From Marispirochaeta sp964554875 (GTDB lineage Bacteria; Spirochaetota; Spirochaetia; JC444; Marispirochaetaceae): 64,000 nucleotides of DNA. The stretch spans positions 62,001-126,000 of the forward strand of contig CAZKQJ010000004.1 in the NCBI GenBank assembly GCA_964554875.1, in the 5' to 3' direction. The notes under the pieces are model-generated. The model had not been told where the DNA came from, did no database searches, and worked only from the letters and a program-made list of their open reading frames with translations. This document shows positions 1-7,988 of the stretch, piece by piece. Each line of letters starts with the position of its first letter. Positions within the stretch are counted from its first letter, which is position 1. The translations under genes and the position numbers were made by a program.

Positions 1-39
1 GAGAAAAGAAAAACAAGTAAAAAGGGGACTGCTTTAATC

Positions 40-333
40 ATGGCTTTGGAGTATAGTATAAACCGTATGAAAATTGGAACAGGCAGATGGTATGCTCCCC
101 GCTACAGCGGTCGGAAGGTCCCTCTGTACAGAATCAAGCACATATCGGGTAATGAAATTATCATGGAAATCTGGGAATTCGATAAAAAGACACGAAAGAT
201 TACACCGGTGGACAGGTACGTTCCGGTGGATGCGGATTTCTTTGAAAACAAGAGTCAGGCGGAGAGCATTATGCCCGTTGAAGGGGATTTCAGGGAGGAA
301 CTGAATCTTCCGGAGCTGGGAGATATTGAATAA
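40..333 (+). CDS. Conserved small protein of unknown function
   Basis: A 97-residue soluble protein that I do not recognise. It is rich in charged and aromatic residues, has no signal peptide or membrane segment, and ends in an acidic tail. The N-terminal half reads like a small beta-strand-rich fold. The ATG lies downstream of a purine-rich stretch (AAAAGGGG, about 12 bases away), so the ribosome site is loose. Its stop codon shares one base with the ATG of the YbaK-type deacylase, which indicates translational coupling. That coupling and the sensible protein composition support it as a real gene; function is unknown. Confidence 0.6.
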   Translation: MALEYSINRMKIGTGRWYAPRYSGRKVPLYRIKHISGNEIIMEIWEFDKKTRKITPVDRYVPVDADFFENKSQAESIMPVEGDFREELNLPELGDIE

Positions 334-800
334 TGACCCCGGCCTTACGGATCCTCAAGAGATCCGGCTTCAGTTTTATAAGCAGGGAATACAGTCATGA
401 TCCAAGGGCTTCTGCTTTCGGTCCCGAGGCGGCGGAAAAACTTAAGGTCGAACCGGGAAGAGTTTTTAAAACCCTCATTCTGCGCTCCCCAGGGGGAGCA
501 TACTCAGCCTGGATGCTTCCTGTAGACCGCCAGCTCGATTTGAAGAAAGCCGCGAAACTGGCCGGAGAAAAAAAGATGGATCTTGCCGATCCTGCGGAAG
601 CAGAGCGTCTTACAGGCTACGTTAAAGGCGGGATAAGTCCCCTGGGACAAAAGCGGAGTATCCCCATCTATATCGATTCCTGCTGTCATGATCATGAGAC
701 GATACTCTTCAGCGGAGGAAAGAGGGGTCTCCAGATAGAGATGGCTCCATCGGATTTCATACAGCTCAGCGCTGCTGTGGCCCTTGGAAAATTTTCCTGA
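333..800 (+). CDS. YbaK/EbsC-family aminoacyl-tRNA deacylase (Cys-tRNA(Pro) deacylase-like)
   Basis: 155 residues, the normal length of the YbaK/ProX editing domain. Family members hydrolyse mischarged tRNA, classically Cys-tRNA(Pro), in the cytoplasm. Visible hallmarks are the core around residues 45-60 (GRVFKTLILRSPGG, with the conserved lysine of the VFKTL segment), the YVKGGISPLG segment near residues 95-105, and the C-terminal GGKRGLQIEMAPSD block. The start overlaps the stop of the small upstream gene by one base. Substrate specificity among Cys, Ala and Ser cannot be read from the sequence. A tRNA-Tyr promoter follows directly after the stop. Confidence 0.9.
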   Translation: MTPALRILKRSGFSFISREYSHDPRASAFGPEAAEKLKVEPGRVFKTLILRSPGGAYSAWMLPVDRQLDLKKAAKLAGEKKMDLADPAEAERLTGYVKGGISPLGQKRSIPIYIDSCCHDHETILFSGGKRGLQIEMAPSDFIQLSAAVALGKFS

Positions 801-823
801 CATGCCGTTTTTTCTGGAATCTA

Positions 824-852
824 TTGACAGGTTTTTTTCTCTATGGTATGGT
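824..852 (+). promoter_or_regulatory. Promoter of tRNA-Tyr
   Basis: A consensus -35 box TTGACA at 824-829, a 17-base T-rich spacer, and a -10-like TATGGT at 847-852. Transcription would begin about 5 bases before the tRNA at 864. The CTATTGACA context and T-rich spacer recur ahead of the tRNA-His cluster at 57874. Confidence 0.7.
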
Positions 853-863
853 GCTGCCTGCCT

Positions 864-945
864 GGGGAGGTTCCCGAGCGGTCAAAGGGGGCAGACTGTA
901 AATCTGTTGGCTCAGCCTTCGAAGGTTCGAATCCTTCTCTCCCCA
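864..945 (+). tRNA. tRNA-Tyr (GTA)
   Basis: An 82-base class II tRNA. The acceptor stem GGGGAGG pairs with TCTCCCC and the discriminator is A. The anticodon loop CTGTAAA between CAGA and TCTG gives anticodon GTA. A long variable arm precedes a T arm with the loop TTCGAAT. The 3' CCA is not encoded. It is a stand-alone gene with its own promoter and terminator. Confidence 0.95.
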
Positions 946-955
946 TCAGCCTTGC

Positions 956-989
956 AAGGCTCTCTTGACGATCAAGGGAGCCTTTTTTT
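956..989 (+). terminator. Rho-independent terminator of tRNA-Tyr
   Basis: A 13-bp stem with one G-T wobble (AAGGCTCTCTTGA / TCAAGGGAGCCTT) around a CGA loop, running into a tract of seven T. It lies 11 bases past the tRNA. Confidence 0.9.
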
Positions 990-1055
990 ATCCTTGAGTC
1001 CGATAACATTCCCGTATGTGTGGTACCTATCCCGGTTGTACAAGGACGATGAGTA

Positions 1056-1502
1056 ATGAAAAAACCATTCTATTCCATGGGACTACGCTTTGAATGTACC
1101 GGATGTTCCCGCTGTTGTCGCCATGAACCGGGCTATGTGTTTCTTTCGGAGAATGATCTTTCCCGCCTTTGTGCCGGCACAGGACTCAGCCGTGCCGCCT
1201 TCATCGAAAAATACTGCAGAAGTGTCAACATCCACAACTTTTCCCGTCTCAGCCTGAAGGAAAAAGAGAACTGCGATTGCATCTTCTGGAAAGACGGGGG
1301 ATGCACTATATATGAATATCGTCCCCTACAGTGTCGCACCTATCCTTTCTGGGAACCTTTTCTGCAGAGCAGGGAAGACTGGGAATCCGTTGCCGGTGAA
1401 TGCCCCGGAGTCAACAGGGGGCGGCTCTATTCCCGGAATGAGATCGACGCCTTTCTGGAAGCCCGACGTTCGGAAAAACTGCTGGGAGGAGACGATACAT
1501 GA
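1056..1502 (+). CDS. YkgJ-family cysteine-cluster protein
   Basis: 148 residues with the cysteine pattern of the YkgJ/CxxCxxCC family, thought to chelate zinc or an iron-sulphur cluster. Near the N-terminus there is FECTGCSRCCRH (Cys 14, 17, 20, 21), then a central CDC pair, GGCTIYEYRP, and LQCRTYPFWE. No signal peptide is present, so it is cytoplasmic. The biochemical role of the family is not firmly known. The start follows AAGGA about 10 bases upstream. The stop overlaps the ATG of the next gene by 4 bases, so the cysteine protein and the hydrolase are probably co-translated. Confidence 0.85.
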   Translation: MKKPFYSMGLRFECTGCSRCCRHEPGYVFLSENDLSRLCAGTGLSRAAFIEKYCRSVNIHNFSRLSLKEKENCDCIFWKDGGCTIYEYRPLQCRTYPFWEPFLQSREDWESVAGECPGVNRGRLYSRNEIDAFLEARRSEKLLGGDDT

Positions 1503-2443
1503 AGGTACGTTTCTGGGGAGTCCGGGGTTCCATTCCAACCCCCTTGAGTTCCCGGCAGATTCAGAGCCGCATAGCCGCGGTGGTACAGCGGATGGAAGCG
1601 CACCACCTTGAAAGTCAGCAGAGCCGGGAGAAGTTCCTGCACGATCTGCCTCCCTATATAATGGGGACTGTCGGTGGCAACACAACATGTCTTGAAGTGC
1701 GTCTCAGCGATGACACCCTTGTCATCATCGATGCCGGTTCGGGAATCCGGGAACTCGGCGCCGCCTTGAAAAAGAGAGAAGAACACATCCGGATTTATCA
1801 TATTTTCTTCACCCATTTTCACTGGGACCATCTCCAGGGACTTCCTTTTTTTGCTCCCCAGGTCTATGACTCCCGCTGTGAAATCCATTTCTACAGCCCG
1901 GTTCCGGATCTTCGAACGATTCTTGGGGATCAGATGCGAAAACCCTACTTTCCAATAACAATGGACAGTATGAACGCGGTGCTCTTTTTCCATCAGCTTA
2001 AGGGGAACAGCATGCATCTGGGACCGGCACAGCTTTCCTGGCGAAAAATGAAACATCCCGGGAGCTCCTACTCCTACAAAATTGAAGAAGAGAGCGGCTC
2101 ATTCATCTTTTCCTCCGATACCGAGCTTGTGGAAGAAGACTTCATGGAAACCCGGGAGAACAGTGCTTTCTACAGGAATGTCGATACCCTGATAATGGAC
2201 AGCCAGTACACCCTGGACGAAGCAATCGAGAAATATGACTGGGGGCACTCTTCCTACAGTCTTGCCGTGGATTTTGCCGTTGCCTGGGGCATGCGCCGGC
2301 TCTATCTTTTTCATCATGAACCCCAGTACGATGACAAGAAACTCCGCTCCATCGAACAGTCCGCCCGCTGGTATCTGGACCATCAAAAAAAAAGCAGCCT
2401 TGAAATCCAATCTGCCATTGAAGGCCTGGAGTTTGAAATATGA
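1499..2443 (+). CDS. Metallo-beta-lactamase-fold hydrolase
   Basis: 314 residues opening with MKVRFWGVRGSIPTP, the start typical of MBL-fold proteins related to the PhnP/RNase Z group. The metal-binding motif THFHWDH appears near residue 103, and later conserved positions include SSDTE around residue 200 and LFHHEPQYDD near residue 275, whose His and Asp are likely further ligands. The GGNTTCLEV and DAGSGIREL segments also fit the family. Substrate is unknown: a cyclic phosphodiester or nucleotide is possible. It sits between the cysteine-cluster gene and a small unknown gene, with 4-base overlaps on both sides, forming a tight three-gene unit. Confidence 0.85.
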   Translation: MKVRFWGVRGSIPTPLSSRQIQSRIAAVVQRMEAHHLESQQSREKFLHDLPPYIMGTVGGNTTCLEVRLSDDTLVIIDAGSGIRELGAALKKREEHIRIYHIFFTHFHWDHLQGLPFFAPQVYDSRCEIHFYSPVPDLRTILGDQMRKPYFPITMDSMNAVLFFHQLKGNSMHLGPAQLSWRKMKHPGSSYSYKIEEESGSFIFSSDTELVEEDFMETRENSAFYRNVDTLIMDSQYTLDEAIEKYDWGHSSYSLAVDFAVAWGMRRLYLFHHEPQYDDKKLRSIEQSARWYLDHQKKSSLEIQSAIEGLEFEI

Positions 2444-2649
2444 CAGAACTGCCTCTTGCCATGAATTCAAGTGAGATAATCGGCCTTTTCCTTTTTCTGC
2501 GGGCACGGGAGTCGGAACTCGATTCCAACCTCTCTTCCTTTCATGAGCGTCTTTCTGAATACCTGTACGACAGATTGTCAATAGACGAGATGGAGAATCT
2601 GAAGGATCTCTATGCTCAAAAGATTGATGTTCTGGAACAAAAAGGATAA
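2440..2649 (+). CDS. Small protein of unknown function
   Basis: 69 residues, mostly helical and acidic, not recognised. The start overlaps the stop of the hydrolase gene by 4 bases (ATGA), which is the main evidence that it is translated. It has no cysteines, signal peptide or membrane segment. It could be a partner or dimerisation subunit of the hydrolase, but nothing in the sequence demonstrates this. Confidence 0.6.
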   Translation: MTELPLAMNSSEIIGLFLFLRARESELDSNLSSFHERLSEYLYDRLSIDEMENLKDLYAQKIDVLEQKG

Positions 2650-2682
2650 ATTTACACTGGTCTAAAAATATCGGAGGGATCC

Positions 2683-5600
2683 ATGCGCAGGTACCAATAT
2701 AATCTGATCGTGATGCTGGCTGCGGTAATATCAGCCCTGAGCCCCCTGTACGGCGATTTTAATCCGCCTCCCGGGGAAGAGAGTTTTTTTCGCCTGCTCT
2801 CGCCCTGGACCCTGGGAACGGGTCCATCCGTTGTATCCACGGAAGCTCCCGCTGCAGCGGCATGGAACCCCGCCTCTGCCGCTGCTGTACAGCGCATGAC
2901 CTTCGACATCGGGTATGTTGCCATTTACGATACCGAGTATGACGAAGGCATTGCCGGCCATGCGCTTAAGCTCGGAAACTCGATTCCCAGCAAACGCGGG
3001 GTATTCAGCTGGTCCGGGCACCTGATCAGCAGCGATTACGAAGGTATTGACCTCGGCACCATGGGAGCCCTGAATCTGGGATTCGCCAAGGATGTGTATG
3101 AGGATCTTTATGTGGGGACCGGACTCAATCTATATGCCGGTTCCAACGATTCCTTCGACTGGGGAGCAACCCTGGATGTCGGGTTTATACATTTCCCCGC
3201 CAGCTACCGCGGGCTCAACAACTTCCGCTGGGGATTAACTGCCAAGGACATCGGTTTGTGGTATAACCCTTCGGATGACTATTCTGCAGTGCCGTCACCC
3301 TTTACCTTTATCGCCGGCGCGGCCTTTACTCCTGTCGAAAAAGAGGGGTTTGCCCTGGATCTCAACTCCGACTTTGTTCTGCCCAGTGTACAGAATGTCA
3401 GATGGAATATCGGACTCCTTGCCCATGTGGATGATTTTCTGCAGGTCGGTGTTTCTTCTGACCTTGATGCCCGGTCCATTTTCGACGGAGATTTTGAGAG
3501 CTATCGTTTTATACCCTCCTTCGGTCTTCGTTTCTCTTTTCAGACCAATCTTTCCGGGGGAGATATTATTGATCTCTCCGGCCGCGGTTGGGACAGGGGA
3601 GACATTCAGCCTCATATCGGTATTTCCCCGCTTATCAACGGTGCATGGGGAGCCGGTGTCGGGTTGAGTCTGCCCTTGGGTATACTGGACGAGAAAGCTC
3701 CGGAAATCGAAATAGATCTTGGAGATCTTCCCTACAGGGAATCCGCGAATGAAGAAGCGGAGAAAAATGAAGAAGATTCCGTATCTCTGATCCGCCTTCG
3801 AAGTTCTGCCGACCCGGAGAATCCCTGGAACAGAACTACAGCCGCAAAGTCTTCACACATAAAACGTGCTGCTAGTAAGAATCAGAAGATTTATCAACTG
3901 GTTCAGCAGACGAACACCAAGGAAGACAAGAGCACTGAAAAAAACGTTCTGCACAAAATTCCAGAGGCAATATATCTGTCCCCAAACAACGACGGCGTGC
4001 AGGATGATCTCTCCTTTCCCTTTACCCTGCGGGACAGCCGCTACATCATGGGCTATGCTCTGGAAATCAGGGATAAGGATGGTAATTTAGTCCGTTCCAT
4101 CGGCAACAAGGAAGAACGTCCCCAGGAAATAACCCTGAAGGATATCTTTCGACGCTTTTTTACAAAAAAGAGCGGAATACCTATTCCCGATACCCTTCGC
4201 TGGGATGGGACAAGCGAGGACGGGTCTGTCGCTCCCGACGGTGTTTATTATTTTTCGCTTCACGCCTGGGATGACAATAACAACCGCTCCGAAACTGAAC
4301 CGTATCCTCTGGTTATCGATACCAGGGATCCTGAGGTGGATATAGAAGGAATCCCCCCGCTGGACCTGATTTTTTCTCCCAATGATGACGGGCTGAAGGA
4401 TACGGTCCGTATAAATCAGAGCGGAACCCTGGAAGAGGTATGGGAAATAAAGATTACCGGAAGCAACGGCAGAACCGTGTTCGCGACAGAATACAGGGAC
4501 CAGGAGCCAGAGGATTTTGTCTGGGACGGAATGAACAATTCCGGAAACGTCGTAGCTGACGGGGTATATACCTACACCATCAGCAGCACCGACCGCGCAG
4601 GCAATTCGGTCTCCCGGTCCGTCGAAAATATAATTGTCGATACGGAACCCCGTCCCGTTTCAATTTCCATCGATTCTGCATGGTTTTCTCCGAACAGTGA
4701 TGGGGTTCAGGATGAGATTCTCTTCACCCTGGATATTCCCAGTCCGGAATCTCTTGTGAGCTGGCGATTGGAAGTCCTGAACAGCAGCAACGAAGTGGAG
4801 TGGAGCAGATCCGGCAGCACAAATCCCCCTTCCAGCTACAGTTTCAACGGCCGGGATAACAGGGGAGAACTTCTCGATGAGGGAAGCTACCGCGCGCGTA
4901 TCTCCAGCGTGTATCGCAACGGGAACTCCCCCAGCACAACGTCTCCGTCTTTTACTCTGGATATAACGCCGCCGTCCGCCACTGTATCTGTGTCTCCCCA
5001 GATTTTCTCTCCCGACGGGGATGGCAATCGCGATATCCTTAACATTACCCAGGATGCCAGCGTTGAACATGAATGGCTTGGACAGATAATCGATTCGAAC
5101 GACAGGGTAATTCGGGAGTACCGCTGGATTGATCAACCCGAAGCGGAAATAGTCTGGAACGGTACCCTTGAAAACGGTTCAATTGCCGAAGACGGAGACT
5201 ATTGGTACCGTCTCAGCTCCACCGACAGGGCCGGCAACTCCTTTTCTGTTAGCAGCCGCAGCATACGACTCAGCACAAAGGAAACGGTAGTTGCCGTTTT
5301 TACCGATACGGAGGCTTTTTCTCCCAATGGCGACGGTATCAAGGATGAAATCCTTATCAAGCCGAATGTAAAGGTTGCTGAAGGTGTCGAATCATACACT
5401 ATCACCATCCTGAACAACGCGGGAGAGAGGGTTAAAACCTATACAGGAAGCGGTTCGCTGGCTGCCCAGTATCGCTGGGACGGAATCGGAGACTCCGGCG
5501 CCCGAATACCCGACGGAAGATTCAGGGCATCGATACGGGTGATAGACCGAAACGGAAGCGTAGCTGAATCACTTTCTTCGGAATTTGTAATGGACAGGGT

Positions 5601-6963
5601 AGCGCCACAGGCAGAGCTCAGCGCCGCCTATACCCTGTTTTCTCCCAACGGCGACGGACGCAGGGACCAGATTGTCATCAATCAGAAAGGCAGCTCCGAA
5701 GAGCTCTGGGAAGGAAACATAATCAACAGTGATGGTGATGTAGTACGCAGCTACCGGTGGAAGCAGATGCCCGGCAGCCTTACCTGGCACGGACGGGACG
5801 AGATGGGCAACCAGCTCCCCGACGGTACATACAGTTACCGTCTCAGTTCCACAGACCCTGCGGGAAACTCTGTGCGGGTTGAGCTTGACGGTATAAAGAT
5901 CGATACACGTAAAACCAGCGCTTATCTTACCTCTGATGCGTCCAGGGTTTCACCAAATAACGACGGCAAGTTCGATACCATTACCTTCTTTCCCATCGTA
6001 AACCTCAGGGAGGGGATTACCGACTGGAAGCTCGAAATAGTGGACGAGAATACCGGCGAGGTTTATGCGAGATTCCAGGGGGCTTCAGAAATCCCTGAAA
6101 GTATACTCTGGAACGGTACGGATGATTCGGGACGCGTGCGGGACGGTTTTTACATCCCCCGGCTCACTGTAAACTACCTGAAAGGGGATCGTCCTCAGGC
6201 ATCACTTAAAGCCCTGCGGGTGGATGCGACGAAACCTGTTGTACACATAGAAGCAGATCCGCTCCCATTCTCACCCGATAATGACGGAGTAGATGACGAG
6301 GTCCATTTCAGAATTGATGTTCAGGATCTCAGTCCCATCGAATCCTGGACATTTGAAATATTCGACCGGGAGATGAATCTCTTTACAAAATTCTCGGGAA
6401 CCGGAACCCCCGCCAGGGAATTGATCTGGGACGGTCGATCAAACAACGGAGAGTTGGTCATATCTGCCGAGGACTATCCTTTCCGTTTTACTATTCACGA
6501 TGATCTTGCCAACACGAGTGTGGTTAGCGGCAAAATTCCTGTGGATGTTCTGGTAATCCGTGATGGCAACAGGCTTAAAATACAGATTGCTTCAATCGTG
6601 TTTGAACCCAATAGTGCAAAGTATTCCGAGCGGGACCAGGAGACAGCAGACAAGAATATGTTCGTCCTTGACCGTATAGCCGAAATACTCAACAAGTACA
6701 GGAATTACCGGATTACCATAGAGGGACACGCCAACCCCATATACTACAATGATCCTGTCAGGGGACCAGCGGAGGAGGAAAAGGAGCTTAAGCCCCTTTC
6801 CGAGGAGAGAGCGAAAACCGTAAGAGAGTCCCTTATAGAACGGGGTATACATCCTGCCAGAATGAACGTGGCAGGACTCGGGGGTACCCGGACCATCGCG
6901 GATCCTGGAGACCGCAGCGTCAACTGGAAAAACCGGCGCGTGGAGTTCATACTCGAGAAATGA
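2683..6963 (+). CDS. Outer-envelope protein: barrel-like N-terminus, eight FlgD/Ig-like repeats, OmpA C-terminus
   Basis: 1426 residues. A signal peptide (residues 1 to about 24, ending LYG) is followed by about 330 residues that resemble UPF0164/PorV-like outer-membrane barrel proteins, rich in alternating strands with many Gly and aromatic residues. From about residue 430 to 1290 there are eight units of about 105 residues, each opening with an acidic calcium-type motif (S-P-[ND]-x-D-G-x-x-D) at bases near 3978, 4375, 4687, 5008, 5320, 5641, 5950 and 6271. Most also carry WDG or WNG and DGxYxY signatures of FlgD/Ig-like domains. Residues from about 1299 to the end form an OmpA/MotB peptidoglycan-binding domain (IEGHANP, LSEERAKTVRESL, NRRVEF). 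A strong SD (GGAGG) precedes the ATG. The stop overlaps mltG by 4 bases. I infer a barrel in the outer membrane tethered to peptidoglycan through a long Ig stalk; this is not shown. Confidence 0.8.
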   Translation: MRRYQYNLIVMLAAVISALSPLYGDFNPPPGEESFFRLLSPWTLGTGPSVVSTEAPAAAAWNPASAAAVQRMTFDIGYVAIYDTEYDEGIAGHALKLGNSIPSKRGVFSWSGHLISSDYEGIDLGTMGALNLGFAKDVYEDLYVGTGLNLYAGSNDSFDWGATLDVGFIHFPASYRGLNNFRWGLTAKDIGLWYNPSDDYSAVPSPFTFIAGAAFTPVEKEGFALDLNSDFVLPSVQNVRWNIGLLAHVDDFLQVGVSSDLDARSIFDGDFESYRFIPSFGLRFSFQTNLSGGDIIDLSGRGWDRGDIQPHIGISPLINGAWGAGVGLSLPLGILDEKAPEIEIDLGDLPYRESANEEAEKNEEDSVSLIRLRSSADPENPWNRTTAAKSSHIKRAASKNQKIYQLVQQTNTKEDKSTEKNVLHKIPEAIYLSPNNDGVQDDLSFPFTLRDSRYIMGYALEIRDKDGNLVRSIGNKEERPQEITLKDIFRRFFTKKSGIPIPDTLRWDGTSEDGSVAPDGVYYFSLHAWDDNNNRSETEPYPLVIDTRDPEVDIEGIPPLDLIFSPNDDGLKDTVRINQSGTLEEVWEIKITGSNGRTVFATEYRDQEPEDFVWDGMNNSGNVVADGVYTYTISSTDRAGNSVSRSVENIIVDTEPRPVSISIDSAWFSPNSDGVQDEILFTLDIPSPESLVSWRLEVLNSSNEVEWSRSGSTNPPSSYSFNGRDNRGELLDEGSYRARISSVYRNGNSPSTTSPSFTLDITPPSATVSVSPQIFSPDGDGNRDILNITQDASVEHEWLGQIIDSNDRVIREYRWIDQPEAEIVWNGTLENGSIAEDGDYWYRLSSTDRAGNSFSVSSRSIRLSTKETVVAVFTDTEAFSPNGDGIKDEILIKPNVKVAEGVESYTITILNNAGERVKTYTGSGSLAAQYRWDGIGDSGARIPDGRFRASIRVIDRNGSVAESLSSEFVMDRVAPQAELSAAYTLFSPNGDGRRDQIVINQKGSSEELWEGNIINSDGDVVRSYRWKQMPGSLTWHGRDEMGNQLPDGTYSYRLSSTDPAGNSVRVELDGIKIDTRKTSAYLTSDASRVSPNNDGKFDTITFFPIVNLREGITDWKLEIVDENTGEVYARFQGASEIPESILWNGTDDSGRVRDGFYIPRLTVNYLKGDRPQASLKALRVDATKPVVHIEADPLPFSPDNDGVDDEVHFRIDVQDLSPIESWTFEIFDREMNLFTKFSGTGTPARELIWDGRSNNGELVISAEDYPFRFTIHDDLANTSVVSGKIPVDVLVIRDGNRLKIQIASIVFEPNSAKYSERDQETADKNMFVLDRIAEILNKYRNYRITIEGHANPIYYNDPVRGPAEEEKELKPLSEERAKTVRESLIERGIHPARMNVAGLGGTRTIADPGDRSVNWKNRRVEFILEK

Positions 6964-7982
6964 GATATTTACTGCGTTTGTTGATCGTGGCTCTGCTGGT
7001 CCTCGCTGTTTCCGGAATTGCAGCCGGCGGAGCAGCTCTTTACCTTACCCAGCCCCCGGAGGAGGCCCCCGGGGACAGTTTCTTCCGGGTTAGTCCGGGG
7101 GATTCTCTCGGAGTAATAGCTGAACAACTGGAGAACCGCGGGTTTATTCGATCTGGCCTGGTTCTGCGCTTATACGCAAGAATAATGAAAACCGACGATG
7201 ATCTGCAGACGGGATACTACAGTCTGCCCGCCGGCGCTTCGATGTTCGAAGTCCATGACATTCTGCTCACAGGAAAACAGCATCTGATTCAGGTTACCAT
7301 ACCAGAAGGATTACCTCTGAGCAGAATTGCGACGATTCTGGAAGAGAAGGGAATAGTCAAGGCGGAAGAATTCAGACAAGCCTCCGAATCACAGGTTCTC
7401 CTGGATGAATTTGACATTCCCGCTGATTCTCTGCAGGGGTATATCTACCCGGATACCTATCGAATGCCCCTGGAATCGCCTGCTGATTCAATCCTGCGGC
7501 ATATGGTCAAAACCTTTTTCCGCAAACTGGAAGAATCGGGAATCCGACGCGACGATTATTCCCCCACTGAGTTCCAGGACAGGATAATCCTCGCGTCCAT
7601 TGTGGAACGGGAATACCGCCTTGCGGAAGAGGCCCCTCTTATAGCCTCGGTCTTTTTAAACCGCCTGGATATACGGATGCCCCTGCAGTCCTGTGCCACT
7701 GTCGTATATGTTCTGACCGAGGAGATGGGCAGGAATCATCCGAAATTCCTGACCTACCGGGATCTTGAAGTATCTTCAGATTTCAATACCTACCAGAACT
7801 ATGGACTTCCGCCCTCGCCAATATGCAATCCTGGAGTGCTTGCCATCGAAGCTGCCTTCTCTCCTGCAGATTCGGATTATCTCTATTTTCTTGTGGAGGA
7901 TCCCGAGAGCGGACGCCACCGTTTTACAACTACCCTGTCGGAACACAACCAGGCCAAGCAGCTTTACATAAAGGGCAGATAA
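6960..7982 (+). CDS. mltG: Endolytic murein transglycosylase MltG
   Basis: 340 residues of the YceG/MltG family, which cleaves nascent glycan strands at the cytoplasmic membrane and sets their length. An N-terminal membrane anchor (about residues 5-28) precedes a LysM-like region and the catalytic domain. The active-site glutamate is E216 in the segment LASIVERE, and FLNRL and the C-terminal NPG and HxFTTTLSEHN motifs are present. The usual LQxDPTV segment reads LQSCATV (residues 242-248), an unusual substitution. It overlaps the upstream OmpA-type gene by 4 bases and ends 6 bases before dnaG. Confidence 0.93.
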   Translation: MRYLLRLLIVALLVLAVSGIAAGGAALYLTQPPEEAPGDSFFRVSPGDSLGVIAEQLENRGFIRSGLVLRLYARIMKTDDDLQTGYYSLPAGASMFEVHDILLTGKQHLIQVTIPEGLPLSRIATILEEKGIVKAEEFRQASESQVLLDEFDIPADSLQGYIYPDTYRMPLESPADSILRHMVKTFFRKLEESGIRRDDYSPTEFQDRIILASIVEREYRLAEEAPLIASVFLNRLDIRMPLQSCATVVYVLTEEMGRNHPKFLTYRDLEVSSDFNTYQNYGLPPSPICNPGVLAIEAAFSPADSDYLYFLVEDPESGRHRFTTTLSEHNQAKQLYIKGR

Positions 7983-7988
7983 ATCAGC

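Noticed and set aside
784..1056. Open frame over the tRNA-Tyr gene
   Set aside because: It crosses the tRNA, its promoter and its terminator; not a protein gene.
3978..6300. DNA tandem repeat or mobile array
   Set aside because: The repetition is at protein level within one coding sequence; the nucleotide copies are too diverged to be a recent array.
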